64,000 nucleotides of DNA from positions 62,001 to 126,000 of the forward strand of contig NZ_AP027204.1 in NCBI RefSeq assembly GCF_027944005.1. The letters are read 5' to 3'. Position numbers and translations under genes: made by a program. Position 1 is the stretch's first letter. Each line of letters opens with the position of its first letter. The notes beneath the pieces were generated by a model that was not told the DNA's origin, searched no databases, and saw nothing but the letters and a program-made list of their open reading frames with translations. Below, piece after piece: positions 16,347 to 25,093 of this stretch. The DNA comes from Polynucleobacter sp. SHI8 (lineage in GTDB: Bacteria > Pseudomonadota > Gammaproteobacteria > Burkholderiales > Burkholderiaceae).

Positions 16347-17976
16347 AAACTATCTGAAACACCTGCTCATTTTTGTATTAAGTACCTTGACATTAATTAG
16401 TCATGGGAAAGAGTACTTGAGACCTGAGGAAGCTTTTCAAGTTCGTGGCCAATTAACTCAACAGGGTTTAGAAATTACGTTTGATAACTCAAAAGGGTAT
16501 TACATTTATCAAGATTCAATTCAAGTAAATACTAAATTAGATGGACTTTTAACCTTATTAAAACCCGAACAATTACCTGTTCCTCACGAAAAATTTGATG
16601 ATAATTTTCAGAAAATAGTGAGGACATATGACGGCATTATTAGTTATCGATTTAATGCCAACAGTCTGCCAAAACAAATACCCCTTTACTTAGAAATACA
16701 AGTACAGGGCTGTGCAGAAAAAGGTATTTGCTATCCCCCAATGACACGGTATATGCAAATCGTTCAATATGATTCTATCGTTCAATCGGTAGCATCTGCT
16801 GAGCAATTATTGCCTAGCAACAATGAAACAACAACATCTTGGTGGGAAGCAAAAGATGATTTAAATGCTTTAAACAGATTACTAGGGAGTACCTCTACGC
16901 CAGTATTGCTTGGAATATTTTTTATGTTGGGACTTGGGTTGGCATTTACGCCATGTATGTTGCCGATGTTGCCGATTTTATCGAGTATTGTTTTTGGTGC
17001 AACATCGGGTCAGCAGCCATCTCGAAAAAAATCATTGACCCTTGCTAGCCTATACGTACTTGGAATGGCTTTAGCCTTTAGTCTCGCCGGAATGGCAACT
17101 GCCTGGTTTGGTGCTGGAGTTTCTAGCGTATTACAAAACCCAATTGTAGTTATCGGCTTTGGATTACTAATGATTGGATTATCAGCAAGCTTAATGGGGA
17201 TGTATGAACTCAGGTTGCCTCACGCTTGGAATCAAATGGTACATCAGTGGATGGATCAACACCAAGGCGGAAGTTTATTTGGAGTATTTATGCTTGGGGC
17301 GTTGTCGAGCTTAATCGCAAGCCCTTGCGTCACAGCCCCATTAGCGGGTGTACTTACATTTATAGCTCAAAGTGGAAAAGTAGAATTAGGTGGACTCATT
17401 TTATTTGCTATGGCCTTAGGCATGGGGGTGCCATTATTACTCTTTGCGATTGGGGCAAGAAGTTTGGTACCCAAAGCTGGTTCTTGGATGGTGCGAGTCC
17501 AACGCGTTTTAGCAATTTTATTAATAGGGTTTGCCTTGTGGATGATGTATCCCGCTGTGAGTAGTTTGATCAGCGGACCTAGGCAAGTAGGTACCAAAGA
17601 AATTGGTGGACTAGATTATCAAGTGGTAACCTCGTTAGATGGGCTCAAACAATCGATCAGCCTATTAACGAAAGAACAAGATGGGGTTTTTATTACCTAC
17701 TATGCTGATTGGTGCGTTAGCTGCAAAGAGATAGACAAAATAGTTTTGAGTAATCAAGATATAAAAAACCAATTACAAAACTTTAAAAGAATTGAAGTAG
17801 ATGTCACGACCTCAGGAATCAATGAAAAAGAACTATTAAATGAGTACCAATTATTTGGCCCACCAGCATTTATTTTTATTAACGCGCAAGGTCAGGAAGT
17901 TGAGAAGCTCAGAGTAGTTGGAATTATTTCACCGGAAAAACTGCAAGAAAAATTAAGATTACTTCGACAGAAGTAA
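16339..17976 (+). CDS. dsbD: Thiol:disulfide interchange protein DsbD
   Basis: A 545-residue DsbD that carries electrons from cytoplasmic thioredoxin to periplasmic proteins such as DsbC and CcmG. A signal peptide occupies residues 1-24. The N-terminal periplasmic domain has the redox cysteines in GCAEKGICYPPM. Eight membrane segments follow, with the TPCMLPMLPI and SPCVTAPL cysteine-proline motifs. The C-terminal thioredoxin-like domain has YADWCVSCKE. The gene overlaps cutA by 8 bp, and its 3' end overlaps the convergent hemB by 18 bp. Confidence 0.96.
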   Translation: MFKNYLKHLLIFVLSTLTLISHGKEYLRPEEAFQVRGQLTQQGLEITFDNSKGYYIYQDSIQVNTKLDGLLTLLKPEQLPVPHEKFDDNFQKIVRTYDGIISYRFNANSLPKQIPLYLEIQVQGCAEKGICYPPMTRYMQIVQYDSIVQSVASAEQLLPSNNETTTSWWEAKDDLNALNRLLGSTSTPVLLGIFFMLGLGLAFTPCMLPMLPILSSIVFGATSGQQPSRKKSLTLASLYVLGMALAFSLAGMATAWFGAGVSSVLQNPIVVIGFGLLMIGLSASLMGMYELRLPHAWNQMVHQWMDQHQGGSLFGVFMLGALSSLIASPCVTAPLAGVLTFIAQSGKVELGGLILFAMALGMGVPLLLFAIGARSLVPKAGSWMVRVQRVLAILLIGFALWMMYPAVSSLISGPRQVGTKEIGGLDYQVVTSLDGLKQSISLLTKEQDGVFITYYADWCVSCKEIDKIVLSNQDIKNQLQNFKRIEVDVTTSGINEKELLNEYQLFGPPAFIFINAQGQEVEKLRVVGIISPEKLQEKLRLLRQK

Positions 17977-18978
17977 TCTTGCAGCATCTAAAGCGAAATA
18001 AGTGAGGATGCCATCAGCACCCGCTCTTCGAAAAGCCATTAAAGATTCCATCATGACTTGATCGTGATCCAGCCAATTGTTTTGTGACGCAGCTTTGATC
18101 ATCGTATATTCCCCACTCACCTGATAGGCGAAGGTGGGATATCCAAAGGTATCTTTAACGCGGCGCACGATATCTAAATAAGGCATACCTGGCTTAATCA
18201 TGACCATATCAGCACCTTCAGAAATATCAAGAGCGACTTCACGAATTGCTTCATCGGAATTACAAAAGTCCATTTGATAGGTTTTTTTATTGCCTTTACC
18301 TAAGTTGCCTGAAGAGCCGACGGCATCTCGAAAAGGACCATAAAAAGCAGACGCATATTTTGCGGAATACGCCATGATTTGGGTATGAATAAAACCTTCA
18401 GACTCTAAGCCATCACGGATTTCGATAATACGACCATCCATCATATCGGAGGGTGCCACAATATCAGATCCAGCTCTTGCCTGACAAATTGCCTGTTGCA
18501 CCAAGACTTCCGTTGTTTCTTCATTGAGCACATAACCTGATTCGTCAATCAGGCCATCTTGGCCATGACTGGTGTATGGATCTAGAGCAACGTCCGTCAT
18601 AATGCCTAATTCAGGGAAGTGATCTTTGAGAGTTTTTACAGCATTGGGTACGAGACCATTTGGATTAAAAGCTTCAGCACCATCCAGTGTTTTTAATGAT
18701 GAATCAATAACCGGAAATAGGGCCATCACAGGAATACCTAAATCTACACATTGCTTTGCGGTTTCTAACAAGATATCGACGGATTGTCTTTCGACCCCAG
18801 GCATTGAAGGTACAGCCTCTCGGCGTCCTTTGCCCTCAAGCACAAAAACAGGATATATAAAATTTCTAGGAGACAAGTCTGTTTCTTGAATCAAGGCTCT
18901 TGACCATTGATTTAGGCGAGCCCTGCGGGGGCGGTGTAAAGGATATTGTAAAGACGTAGAGCAAGAAGTATTTGACAT
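17959..18978 (-). CDS. hemB: Delta-aminolevulinic acid dehydratase (porphobilinogen synthase)
   Basis: A 339-residue HemB that condenses two 5-aminolevulinate molecules to porphobilinogen in heme synthesis. The two active-site lysines are seen in YSAKYASAFYGPFRDA and MVMIKPGMPYLDIV. The metal loop reads DPYTSHGQDGL without the cysteine triad, so it is probably the Mg-dependent, Pseudomonas-type enzyme rather than the zinc type. It follows engB on the minus strand by 10 bp, and its end overlaps dsbD tail to tail. Confidence 0.97.
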   Translation of the reverse strand: MSNTSCSTSLQYPLHRPRRARLNQWSRALIQETDLSPRNFIYPVFVLEGKGRREAVPSMPGVERQSVDILLETAKQCVDLGIPVMALFPVIDSSLKTLDGAEAFNPNGLVPNAVKTLKDHFPELGIMTDVALDPYTSHGQDGLIDESGYVLNEETTEVLVQQAICQARAGSDIVAPSDMMDGRIIEIRDGLESEGFIHTQIMAYSAKYASAFYGPFRDAVGSSGNLGKGNKKTYQMDFCNSDEAIREVALDISEGADMVMIKPGMPYLDIVRRVKDTFGYPTFAYQVSGEYTMIKAASQNNWLDHDQVMMESLMAFRRAGADGILTYFALDAARLLLSK

Positions 18979-18988
18979 AAATAAGCCT

Positions 18989-19612
18989 TTAATTAATTAA
19001 CCATTTACAGACAAGTTCATCCGCCTGTTCGAGACCAATTCGTTTGGTGCTTGAAAATAATTGTGCAGTGAGTTCGCCAAAATGTGGGTGAAAATCATTT
19101 AAGGATTTTAATTCATCTTTAACAGCTTTCATCACTAGGGATTTTTCTGATAAATTTAATTTGTCACATTTTGTAATCAACAAGTGGACTGGTTTACCCG
19201 TTGGACAAAACCACTCCAACATATTTCGATCGAGGTCTGTGATGCCCCTTCTGGAGTCAACAATCAGCACCATCCCGCGTAGCTGATTTCTTTCTTGTAA
19301 GTACTTACTTAGCAAATTTTCCCAATGAGCCTGTACTTTCCGATCAACTTTTGCATAACCATAACCTGGTAAATCCACTAAATGACCTAAGATAAGTTCC
19401 TTATCTGGTATACAAAAAAAGTTAATATGTTGGGTTCGACCGGGGGTTTTACTTGCAAAAGCAAGGCGTTTTTGGGAGCAAAGCACATTAATTGCAGTCG
19501 ATTTTCCAGCGTTTGACCTTCCCGCAAAAGCAATTTCCGGGAGGGGGTCCTTGGGTAAGTCGGCTAGATGATTGACCGTAACAAAAAACTTGGCTTGTTG
19601 AAGCTTTGACAT
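18989..19612 (-). CDS. engB: Ribosome biogenesis GTP-binding protein EngB/YsxC
   Basis: A 207-residue GTPase needed for 50S subunit maturation. The G motifs are present: G1 AGRSNAGKSTAIN near residue 30, G2/G3 TPGRTQHINFF and DLPGYGYAK, and G4 TKCDK near residue 147. Upstream and divergent lies the cytochrome c4 gene. This association of engB with a di-heme cytochrome c4 and hemB is typical for beta- and gammaproteobacteria. Confidence 0.97.
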   Translation of the reverse strand: MSKLQQAKFFVTVNHLADLPKDPLPEIAFAGRSNAGKSTAINVLCSQKRLAFASKTPGRTQHINFFCIPDKELILGHLVDLPGYGYAKVDRKVQAHWENLLSKYLQERNQLRGMVLIVDSRRGITDLDRNMLEWFCPTGKPVHLLITKCDKLNLSEKSLVMKAVKDELKSLNDFHPHFGELTAQLFSSTKRIGLEQADELVCKWLIN

Positions 19613-19626
19613 AAATGATCGAAAAA

Positions 19627-19656
19627 TTGAAGCTATTGTAAAATTACGTATATAAA
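19627..19656 (+). promoter_or_regulatory. Promoter of the cytochrome c4 gene
   Basis: TTGAAG (19627-19632) followed by overlapping -10 candidates TATATA (16-bp spacer) and TATAAA (18-bp spacer), in the 68-bp region divergent from engB. The transcript would begin near 19663, leaving a short leader. No clear ribosome binding site is seen before the ATG at 19681. Confidence 0.5.
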
Positions 19657-19680
19657 ATAAAGAAATCTCTAAACACTATT

Positions 19681-20358
19681 ATGCGCTTATCACTTATGTT
19701 AAAAAATATTATTCAAAACTTGACTGTATTTGTCTTTATTGCTTTTTTAGGTGCAACTGCACAACTTCAAGCAAGTGAGCCATCCGCAAAGCCTGCAAAA
19801 CCAGACATTTCTGCTGGTGAGGCTTTGTATTCCAATGGAGATAGCGCAAGAGGGATTACGGCTTGTGTTGGGTGTCATGGCGCCAATGGCAATAGCGGCT
19901 CAGGAACTTGGCCAAAACTTTCCGCACAAAATGCAACGTATTTAGCGACACAACTCGCACACTTCAAATCAGGCGAGCGCGCAAATCCAGTCATGATGGG
20001 TATGTCTATGCTTCTCACTGAAGCTGATATGAAAAATGTGTCAGCATATTTAGAAAAACAAACCCATAAACCAGGTACTGCGAGAAACAAAGATACGATC
20101 GAACTTGGTAAGAGTATTTATCGTGGCGGAATTGCTGCGAAAAATGTTCCGGCATGTGCCTCATGTCATGGCCCTTCTGGCTCAGGCATCCCTGTTCAAT
20201 ATCCACGCGTAGGTGGACAGTGGGCAGAATATACACAATCACAATTAGTTACCTTTAGAAGTGGTGAGCGTAAAAACGCACAGATGAATACCATCGCTGC
20301 GAAGTTAAACGATAAAGAAATGCAAGCGGTTGCAGACTATATCGCTGGACTACAATAA
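19681..20358 (+). CDS. Di-heme cytochrome c4
   Basis: A 225-residue periplasmic cytochrome of the c4 family. A signal peptide of about 31 residues ends at LQA. Two heme sites follow in tandem domains: CVGCH near residue 61 and CASCH near residue 159, each with a distal methionine candidate (NPVMMGMS and NAQMNTIA). Such proteins pass electrons from the bc1 complex to terminal oxidases. An alternative start at the second ATG (19696) would still leave a signal peptide. It is followed by a terminator that overlaps the end of lysA. Confidence 0.93.
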   Translation: MRLSLMLKNIIQNLTVFVFIAFLGATAQLQASEPSAKPAKPDISAGEALYSNGDSARGITACVGCHGANGNSGSGTWPKLSAQNATYLATQLAHFKSGERANPVMMGMSMLLTEADMKNVSAYLEKQTHKPGTARNKDTIELGKSIYRGGIAAKNVPACASCHGPSGSGIPVQYPRVGGQWAEYTQSQLVTFRSGERKNAQMNTIAAKLNDKEMQAVADYIAGLQ

Positions 20359-20377
20359 CCTGATTTGAGTTACCAAA

Positions 20378-20403
20378 ATGAGGGCTTAGCCCTCATTTTT
20401 TTT
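20378..20403 (+). terminator. Terminator between cytochrome c4 and lysA
   Basis: A perfect 8-bp stem (20378-20385 with 20389-20396) around a 3-nt loop, then a long T-run. The loop is the complement of the lysA stop codon, and the T-run encodes the last lysines of LysA, so a terminator for the plus strand is embedded in minus-strand coding sequence. The AAAA on the left could let it work partly both ways. Confidence 0.88.
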
Positions 20404-21684
20404 GGGCAAAAGATGCTCACCTGAAAACAAGCTTTGAACTGTTTCACGCTCGCGGATGAGATAGGACGTCTGATCACTGACCATTACCTCAGCAGCTCTT
20501 GGCCTTGTATTGTAATTAGATGACATGGAAGAGCCATAGGCACCAGCAGAAAGAATCATGAGGACATCATCCTGCTCGACGGCAAGTGACCGATTTTTTC
20601 CAAGCCAATCACCTGTTTCACAAACAGGACCAACAACATCATAGATCTCTTGGGGAATGGATTTTTGTAGTATCGGTTCGATATGATGAAAAGCTTCATA
20701 CATTGCAGGCCGCATTAAGTCATTCATTGCGGCATCGACGATACAGAAATTTTTGGCTTCAGTTGGTTTTAAATACTCAACCTTAGTCAAAAGAAGACCT
20801 GCATTACCCACTAGAGAACGACCAGGTTCAAAAATAATTTCTAAATGACCAAATCCTTTAGATTCAATATGATTTAACAAGGTATTAGCAAAATCAGTAA
20901 TATTTGGGGCTACATCCCCACCATAATCAATTCCAAGACCACCACCAATATCGAGATGATGAATTTCAATACCGCGTTTGCCAAGGTCCTCAATCAACAT
21001 AAAGACTCGATCAAGGGCATCGATATAGGGGGCAATGTCCAAAATTTGAGATCCTATATGGCAATCAATCCCGATAATTTTGCAATGCGACATGCTTTTA
21101 GCTGTCAAGTAAGTTTCAATGACAGATTCGTAAGCAATCCCAAATTTATTATCTTTTAATCCGGTAGAAATATAAGGGTGAGTTTTTGCATCTACATCAG
21201 GATTAACACGAAGTGAGATAGGTGCAATTAAATTGTGCTGTTGGGCGATATCATTGATGCGGGTGAGTTCAGGGATTGATTCCACATTAAAACATTTGAC
21301 ACCAACCTGTAAAGCTCGAGATATTTCTGAAACGGATTTACCCACCCCAGAAAAAACACATACGGCAGGTGAAGCACCGGCAGCGATGACACGCTCTAAT
21401 TCTCCACCGCTTACGAGATCAAAGCCAGCACCCAGACCTGCAAATAAATCTAGAATCGCCAAATTACTATTGGATTTCATTGCAAAATGAACCCTAGCCC
21501 TACGGCTACCATCAGTCCGTAAGCAAGCCTTTTCATAAGCAGCAAAAGCTTCAATCAGCGCTTGTTTGCTATAGACATAGCAAGGTGTACCGAACTCTTG
21601 GGCAATACTGACCAGAGAAACATTTTCAGCGAACCATGCTTGGTTTTTTAATTGAAATCCAAGAAGCTTAGGTAATTGATCCAT
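20386..21684 (-). CDS. lysA: Diaminopimelate decarboxylase
   Basis: A 432-residue PLP enzyme that makes L-lysine from meso-diaminopimelate. The PLP lysine is in VHFAMKSNSN near residue 69. Other family motifs are VDCHIGSQI-like GIDCHIGSQI, the glycine loop DIGGGLGIDYGG, FEPGRSLVGNAG, and PVCETGDWLG with the cross-subunit cysteine. It lies 5 bp after lptM, and the lptM-lysA-cyaY neighbourhood is conserved in proteobacteria. Confidence 0.98.
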   Translation of the reverse strand: MDQLPKLLGFQLKNQAWFAENVSLVSIAQEFGTPCYVYSKQALIEAFAAYEKACLRTDGSRRARVHFAMKSNSNLAILDLFAGLGAGFDLVSGGELERVIAAGASPAVCVFSGVGKSVSEISRALQVGVKCFNVESIPELTRINDIAQQHNLIAPISLRVNPDVDAKTHPYISTGLKDNKFGIAYESVIETYLTAKSMSHCKIIGIDCHIGSQILDIAPYIDALDRVFMLIEDLGKRGIEIHHLDIGGGLGIDYGGDVAPNITDFANTLLNHIESKGFGHLEIIFEPGRSLVGNAGLLLTKVEYLKPTEAKNFCIVDAAMNDLMRPAMYEAFHHIEPILQKSIPQEIYDVVGPVCETGDWLGKNRSLAVEQDDVLMILSAGAYGSSMSSNYNTRPRAAEVMVSDQTSYLIRERETVQSLFSGEHLLPKKNEG

Positions 21685-21689
21685 AAAAA

Positions 21690-21896
21690 TTAGGGCTTAT
21701 TCGAAGGGGTAGTTTGAGGTGCTGATGGTGTAGGAAACTGAATCCCTACGGGTTCGACTTTCGTGGGTTTCTCTGGCTTTGGAGGGGGCGGCGGTAAATA
21801 CAATGGTCCCCTAACCCCACAAGCAGTAAGGGTTATTAAAAGAATGCCACCTAAGCCAAGAAGAAAACTAAAATGTAATTTTGCAAATTGTTTCAT
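21690..21896 (-). CDS. lptM: LptM-type small lipoprotein
   Basis: A small lipoprotein of about 68 residues. It has a lipobox (LTACGVRGPLY) after a hydrophobic signal, then a proline-rich tail. The CG-x-(K/R)-GPLY-x-PP pattern identifies the family that includes E. coli LptM (YifL), which helps the LptD-LptE lipopolysaccharide translocon mature. I prefer the ATG at 21896, since GGGA lies just upstream; an earlier in-frame ATG at 21905 is possible. It sits directly before lysA and divergent from cyaY. Confidence 0.85.
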   Translation of the reverse strand: MKQFAKLHFSFLLGLGGILLITLTACGVRGPLYLPPPPPKPEKPTKVEPVGIQFPTPSAPQTTPSNKP

Positions 21897-21947
21897 GATT
21901 CCCATATTATGAAGCCAAATGCGTTCACTATTGAAAAAGACTGAGAT

Positions 21948-22313
21948 ATGTTGCCAACTAAAGTTGAAAAAATTACCGATTCAGAGTTTAAAAATTTAGC
22001 GGGAATTGCTCTCGATAAAATTGAAAACGAACTTGAGCGCCTATTTGAAAGCACAGATTTTGATGTGGATTTGGAAAGGCAAGCGAGTGTCTTAAATATT
22101 TCTTTTCCAAATAAGACGGTGATCGTAATAAATCTGCAAACTCCTTTACATGAATTATGGGTTGCCGCAAAGGAGGGTGGATTTCATTTTAAGTGGGCTG
22201 GAACAAAATATCAGCCCTTATGGCTTGACACAAAAACGAATGAAGAGTTTTACGCTGCCGTCTCCAGATATATCTCAACTCAGGGTGCTATCAGTTTTGC
22301 AGTGAAAGATTAA
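21948..22313 (+). CDS. cyaY: Frataxin homologue CyaY
   Basis: A 121-residue bacterial frataxin, an iron-binding modulator of iron-sulfur cluster assembly. The family pattern shows an acidic first helix (KIENELERLFES), the beta-sheet motif TVIVINLQTPLHELWVAAKE and GFHFKW. It is divergent from lptM and lysA, a conserved arrangement. Its 3' end overlaps that of dgt on the other strand by 4 bp. Confidence 0.94.
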   Translation: MLPTKVEKITDSEFKNLAGIALDKIENELERLFESTDFDVDLERQASVLNISFPNKTVIVINLQTPLHELWVAAKEGGFHFKWAGTKYQPLWLDTKTNEEFYAAVSRYISTQGAISFAVKD

Positions 22314-23443
22314 GAGCTAAAGCGCATAAATTCGCTACGGGCAAAACGGTCTGTCATGCCCGCTATATAGTGCGCGATACGTCGATGAGGATGATTGATA
22401 TCCTGCGTTCTAAAGTGCGCAGGAATTTCATGAGGATTTTCTAGAAAAAAACTAAACATAAATTCAATTTGTGCCGCGGCTCCTTGAGTTACATCAACCA
22501 CCCTTGGATGCCGATATAAATTTTTAAATAGAAAGCTTTTCAATTCGACAACTTGATTTTTCATCGAGTCTGAAAATGAAATCAATGGAGGTAAATGTCG
22601 CACATCGTCGATGGACTTCGGTTGATACTGTTCTATCAGTAATTTGGAGTTGTTGACCAAGTCATCAATCAGTACATGAATCATATGTCGGATGACCTCA
22701 TGTCGTAGCCTTCTTCCCTCAAGATTAGGATACATCTTAAGAACAATTTGTCGTCTAGTATTCCATAATTCAGTCTCATTCAGAGACGGCATTTCTAACA
22801 AACCAGAACGAATCCCATCATCAATATCATGATTACTGTAGGCGACTTCATCGGCAATATTGGCTAATTGAGCCTCAAGGCTGGGCTGAAGATTATTCTC
22901 GAATCGATCAGCGAGATTGCCCAACCATTCGCCATGGATACGGATATTTTTCCGTGACACATGTTTTAAGATTCCCTCACGCGTTTCATAAGATAAATTA
23001 AGACCATTAAATGTCGGGTATCTTTCCTCGAGCTCATCAACCACCCATAAACTTTGAAGGTTATGCTCAAAACCATCATGTTGATGCATACAGGCATTTA
23101 AAGCATCTTGACCAGCGTGCCCAAAAGGCGTGTGTCCAAGATCATGCGCAAGAGATATTGCCTCGACTAAATCCTCATTGAGTTGTAGGCGTCTTGCAAT
23201 AGCCCGCCCGATCTGGGCCACTTCTAGGCTATGCGTTAGACGTGTACGAAAGTCATCACCCTCATGATTTAAAAAAACTTGGGTTTTGTATTCTAAGCGC
23301 CGAAATGCAGCGCAATGAAGAATGCGGTCCCGATCCCTTTGAAATGGGTTTCTACCTGATTTAGTGGGTTCCGATGGCTCCGTATGAACTCTACCCAAAG
23401 AGGTTTGTGCTTGCGCACTATATGGCGCTAGCTCTAAGCTCAT
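22310..23443 (-). CDS. dgt: Deoxyguanosinetriphosphate triphosphohydrolase-like protein
   Basis: A 377-residue HD-domain dNTP triphosphohydrolase that releases triphosphate from deoxynucleotides. Metal ligands are visible: H in RLTHSLEVAQIGR, HD in AHDLGHTPFGHAG, and a later D in DEVAYSNHDIDDG. The first part has FQRDRDRILHCAAFRRLEYKTQVF-type sequence. Its start overlaps the aroB stop by 4 bp, and it ends the minus-strand operon that carries aroK and aroB. Confidence 0.95.
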   Translation of the reverse strand: MSLELAPYSAQAQTSLGRVHTEPSEPTKSGRNPFQRDRDRILHCAAFRRLEYKTQVFLNHEGDDFRTRLTHSLEVAQIGRAIARRLQLNEDLVEAISLAHDLGHTPFGHAGQDALNACMHQHDGFEHNLQSLWVVDELEERYPTFNGLNLSYETREGILKHVSRKNIRIHGEWLGNLADRFENNLQPSLEAQLANIADEVAYSNHDIDDGIRSGLLEMPSLNETELWNTRRQIVLKMYPNLEGRRLRHEVIRHMIHVLIDDLVNNSKLLIEQYQPKSIDDVRHLPPLISFSDSMKNQVVELKSFLFKNLYRHPRVVDVTQGAAAQIEFMFSFFLENPHEIPAHFRTQDINHPHRRIAHYIAGMTDRFARSEFMRFSS

Positions 23444-24522
23444 GTTGCTCCAAAGCGCTTTAAAACGGCTTCAATGGTTGCATTAGGAACTTTTTGTACA
23501 TTGGCTTGCCCGAGTTTTTCTAGGACAACGTACTTAATAGTTCCTAGCTCGGCCTTTTTATCATGAGACATCAAATCTAAGTATTTCCCAACGGGCCAAA
23601 CTGGAGGTGATATTGGTAAATGAAGAGCGGCAATCATATGCGTTAGTCTCTCAACTTCTTGCGCAGTAATATAGCCTAGCTCCTTGGATAATTCAGTAGC
23701 GATAACCATTCCGCAACCCACCGCCTCACCGTGTAACCAGTCACCATAACCCATTCCTGCTTCGATGGCATGTCCAAAGGTATGGCCAAAGTTTAAATGA
23801 GCACGAATGCCGATTTCTTTTTCATCAGCAGCTACAACAGCCGATTTGATTTCACAAGATCTTAATACAGCATGTTCCATTGCTGATAGGTCACAAGCAT
23901 TCAGTTCCGAGATATGAGATTCAATCCAGGATAAAAAGGTAGCATCGGCGATTGCACCATGTTTAACAACTTCCGCAAGACCAGCAGCAAGTTCTTTCGG
24001 CGGGAGAGTGGTTAGTGTGCGTAAATCAGCAATGACGGCTACAGGTTGATGAAACGCACCAATCATGTTTTTTCCCAACGGGTGATTGATACCCGTCTTA
24101 CCACCTACTGATGAATCTACTTGAGAAAGGAGGGTTGTCGGTATTTGTATAAAAGCAATACCTCGCATAAAAGAAGCTGCAGCAAAACCTGCCATATCAC
24201 CAATAACACCACCACCAAGAGCGATGATGGTACTTTTACGGTCAGCACCAGCTGCCATTAAGCCATTAAAAATAAGTTGTAAAGTTTCCCAGTTTTTATG
24301 AGCTTCACCATCAGGAATGATGACCCTGACCACTTGTTGACCAATTTGCTTTAAGGACTTTTCAACTTGATCAGCATATAAAGGGGCAATTGTGGGGTTG
24401 GTAACAATAATGCTTAGATGACCACGCACATGTGGAGCAAATAATTCATGATTTTGAATAAGATTTTCACCAATGTAAATTGGATAGGAGCGATTACCTA
24501 GATCAACCTGTAATGTGTTCAT
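23440..24522 (-). CDS. aroB: 3-dehydroquinate synthase
   Basis: A 360-residue enzyme for the second step of the shikimate pathway, using NAD+ and a divalent metal. Motifs include DGEAHKNWETL, the nucleotide-binding GGGVIGDMAGFAAA, TTLLSQVDSSVGGKTGIN and the metal-ligand histidine in NFGHTFGHAIE. Overlaps of 4 bp with aroK (ATGA) and with dgt show tight coupling. Confidence 0.98.
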   Translation of the reverse strand: MNTLQVDLGNRSYPIYIGENLIQNHELFAPHVRGHLSIIVTNPTIAPLYADQVEKSLKQIGQQVVRVIIPDGEAHKNWETLQLIFNGLMAAGADRKSTIIALGGGVIGDMAGFAAASFMRGIAFIQIPTTLLSQVDSSVGGKTGINHPLGKNMIGAFHQPVAVIADLRTLTTLPPKELAAGLAEVVKHGAIADATFLSWIESHISELNACDLSAMEHAVLRSCEIKSAVVAADEKEIGIRAHLNFGHTFGHAIEAGMGYGDWLHGEAVGCGMVIATELSKELGYITAQEVERLTHMIAALHLPISPPVWPVGKYLDLMSHDKKAELGTIKYVVLEKLGQANVQKVPNATIEAVLKRFGAT

Positions 24523-25043
24523 GAATCTAACTCCAGTTGCATCACTAATTTGTTGGTTAATTGGGTAACATTCGGCTTACCGGTTTCTATCGTTTGATGC
24601 GCTATAGACGAGTATAGAGGGTCACGTATTTCAAATAGCTCTTTAAAGCGCTTTTGAGGGTCAGCAGTATTGAGTAAGGGCCTACCTTTGTCATTTCTTG
24701 TCCTAATCCAAAGTTCATGAGGGTTTGCGCGCAAATAAATAACATAACCGTTGTCATGCAGTAACGAGCGGTTTTCAGGCATTAAGACACTGCCACCGCC
24801 TGTGGCTAAAACAATATCTTCCAATTGAGTTAAGTCTTTAATGACAGCAGCCTCTCTTTTTCGAAAACCTTCCTCACCTTCCATTTCAAAAATAGTAGGA
24901 ATTTTTACACCACAGCGTTTTTCAATTTCATGATCGCTATCAAAAAAAGTTTTTCCGAGTCGTTTAGCCAAGGTTTTGCCAACGGTAGATTTGCCAGCCC
25001 CCATGAGGCCAATGAGATATATATTTTTAGGAACAGATTTCAT
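24519..25043 (-). CDS. aroK: Shikimate kinase
   Basis: A 174-residue kinase that phosphorylates shikimate. The P-loop GLMGAGKSTVGKTLAKRLG is near residue 12, the substrate motif FFDSDHEIEKRCG follows, and GGGSVLMPENR and the lid region RNDKGRPLL are present. It stands 50 bp behind the secretin gene and overlaps aroB by 4 bp. The pilQ-aroK-aroB order is widespread in beta- and gammaproteobacteria. Confidence 0.98.
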   Translation of the reverse strand: MKSVPKNIYLIGLMGAGKSTVGKTLAKRLGKTFFDSDHEIEKRCGVKIPTIFEMEGEEGFRKREAAVIKDLTQLEDIVLATGGGSVLMPENRSLLHDNGYVIYLRANPHELWIRTRNDKGRPLLNTADPQKRFKELFEIRDPLYSSIAHQTIETGKPNVTQLTNKLVMQLELDS

Positions 25044-25093
25044 ACATCAATTTTACGCAGGGTCGAGACAGAATCAAAATTTTTGTTCATTTT

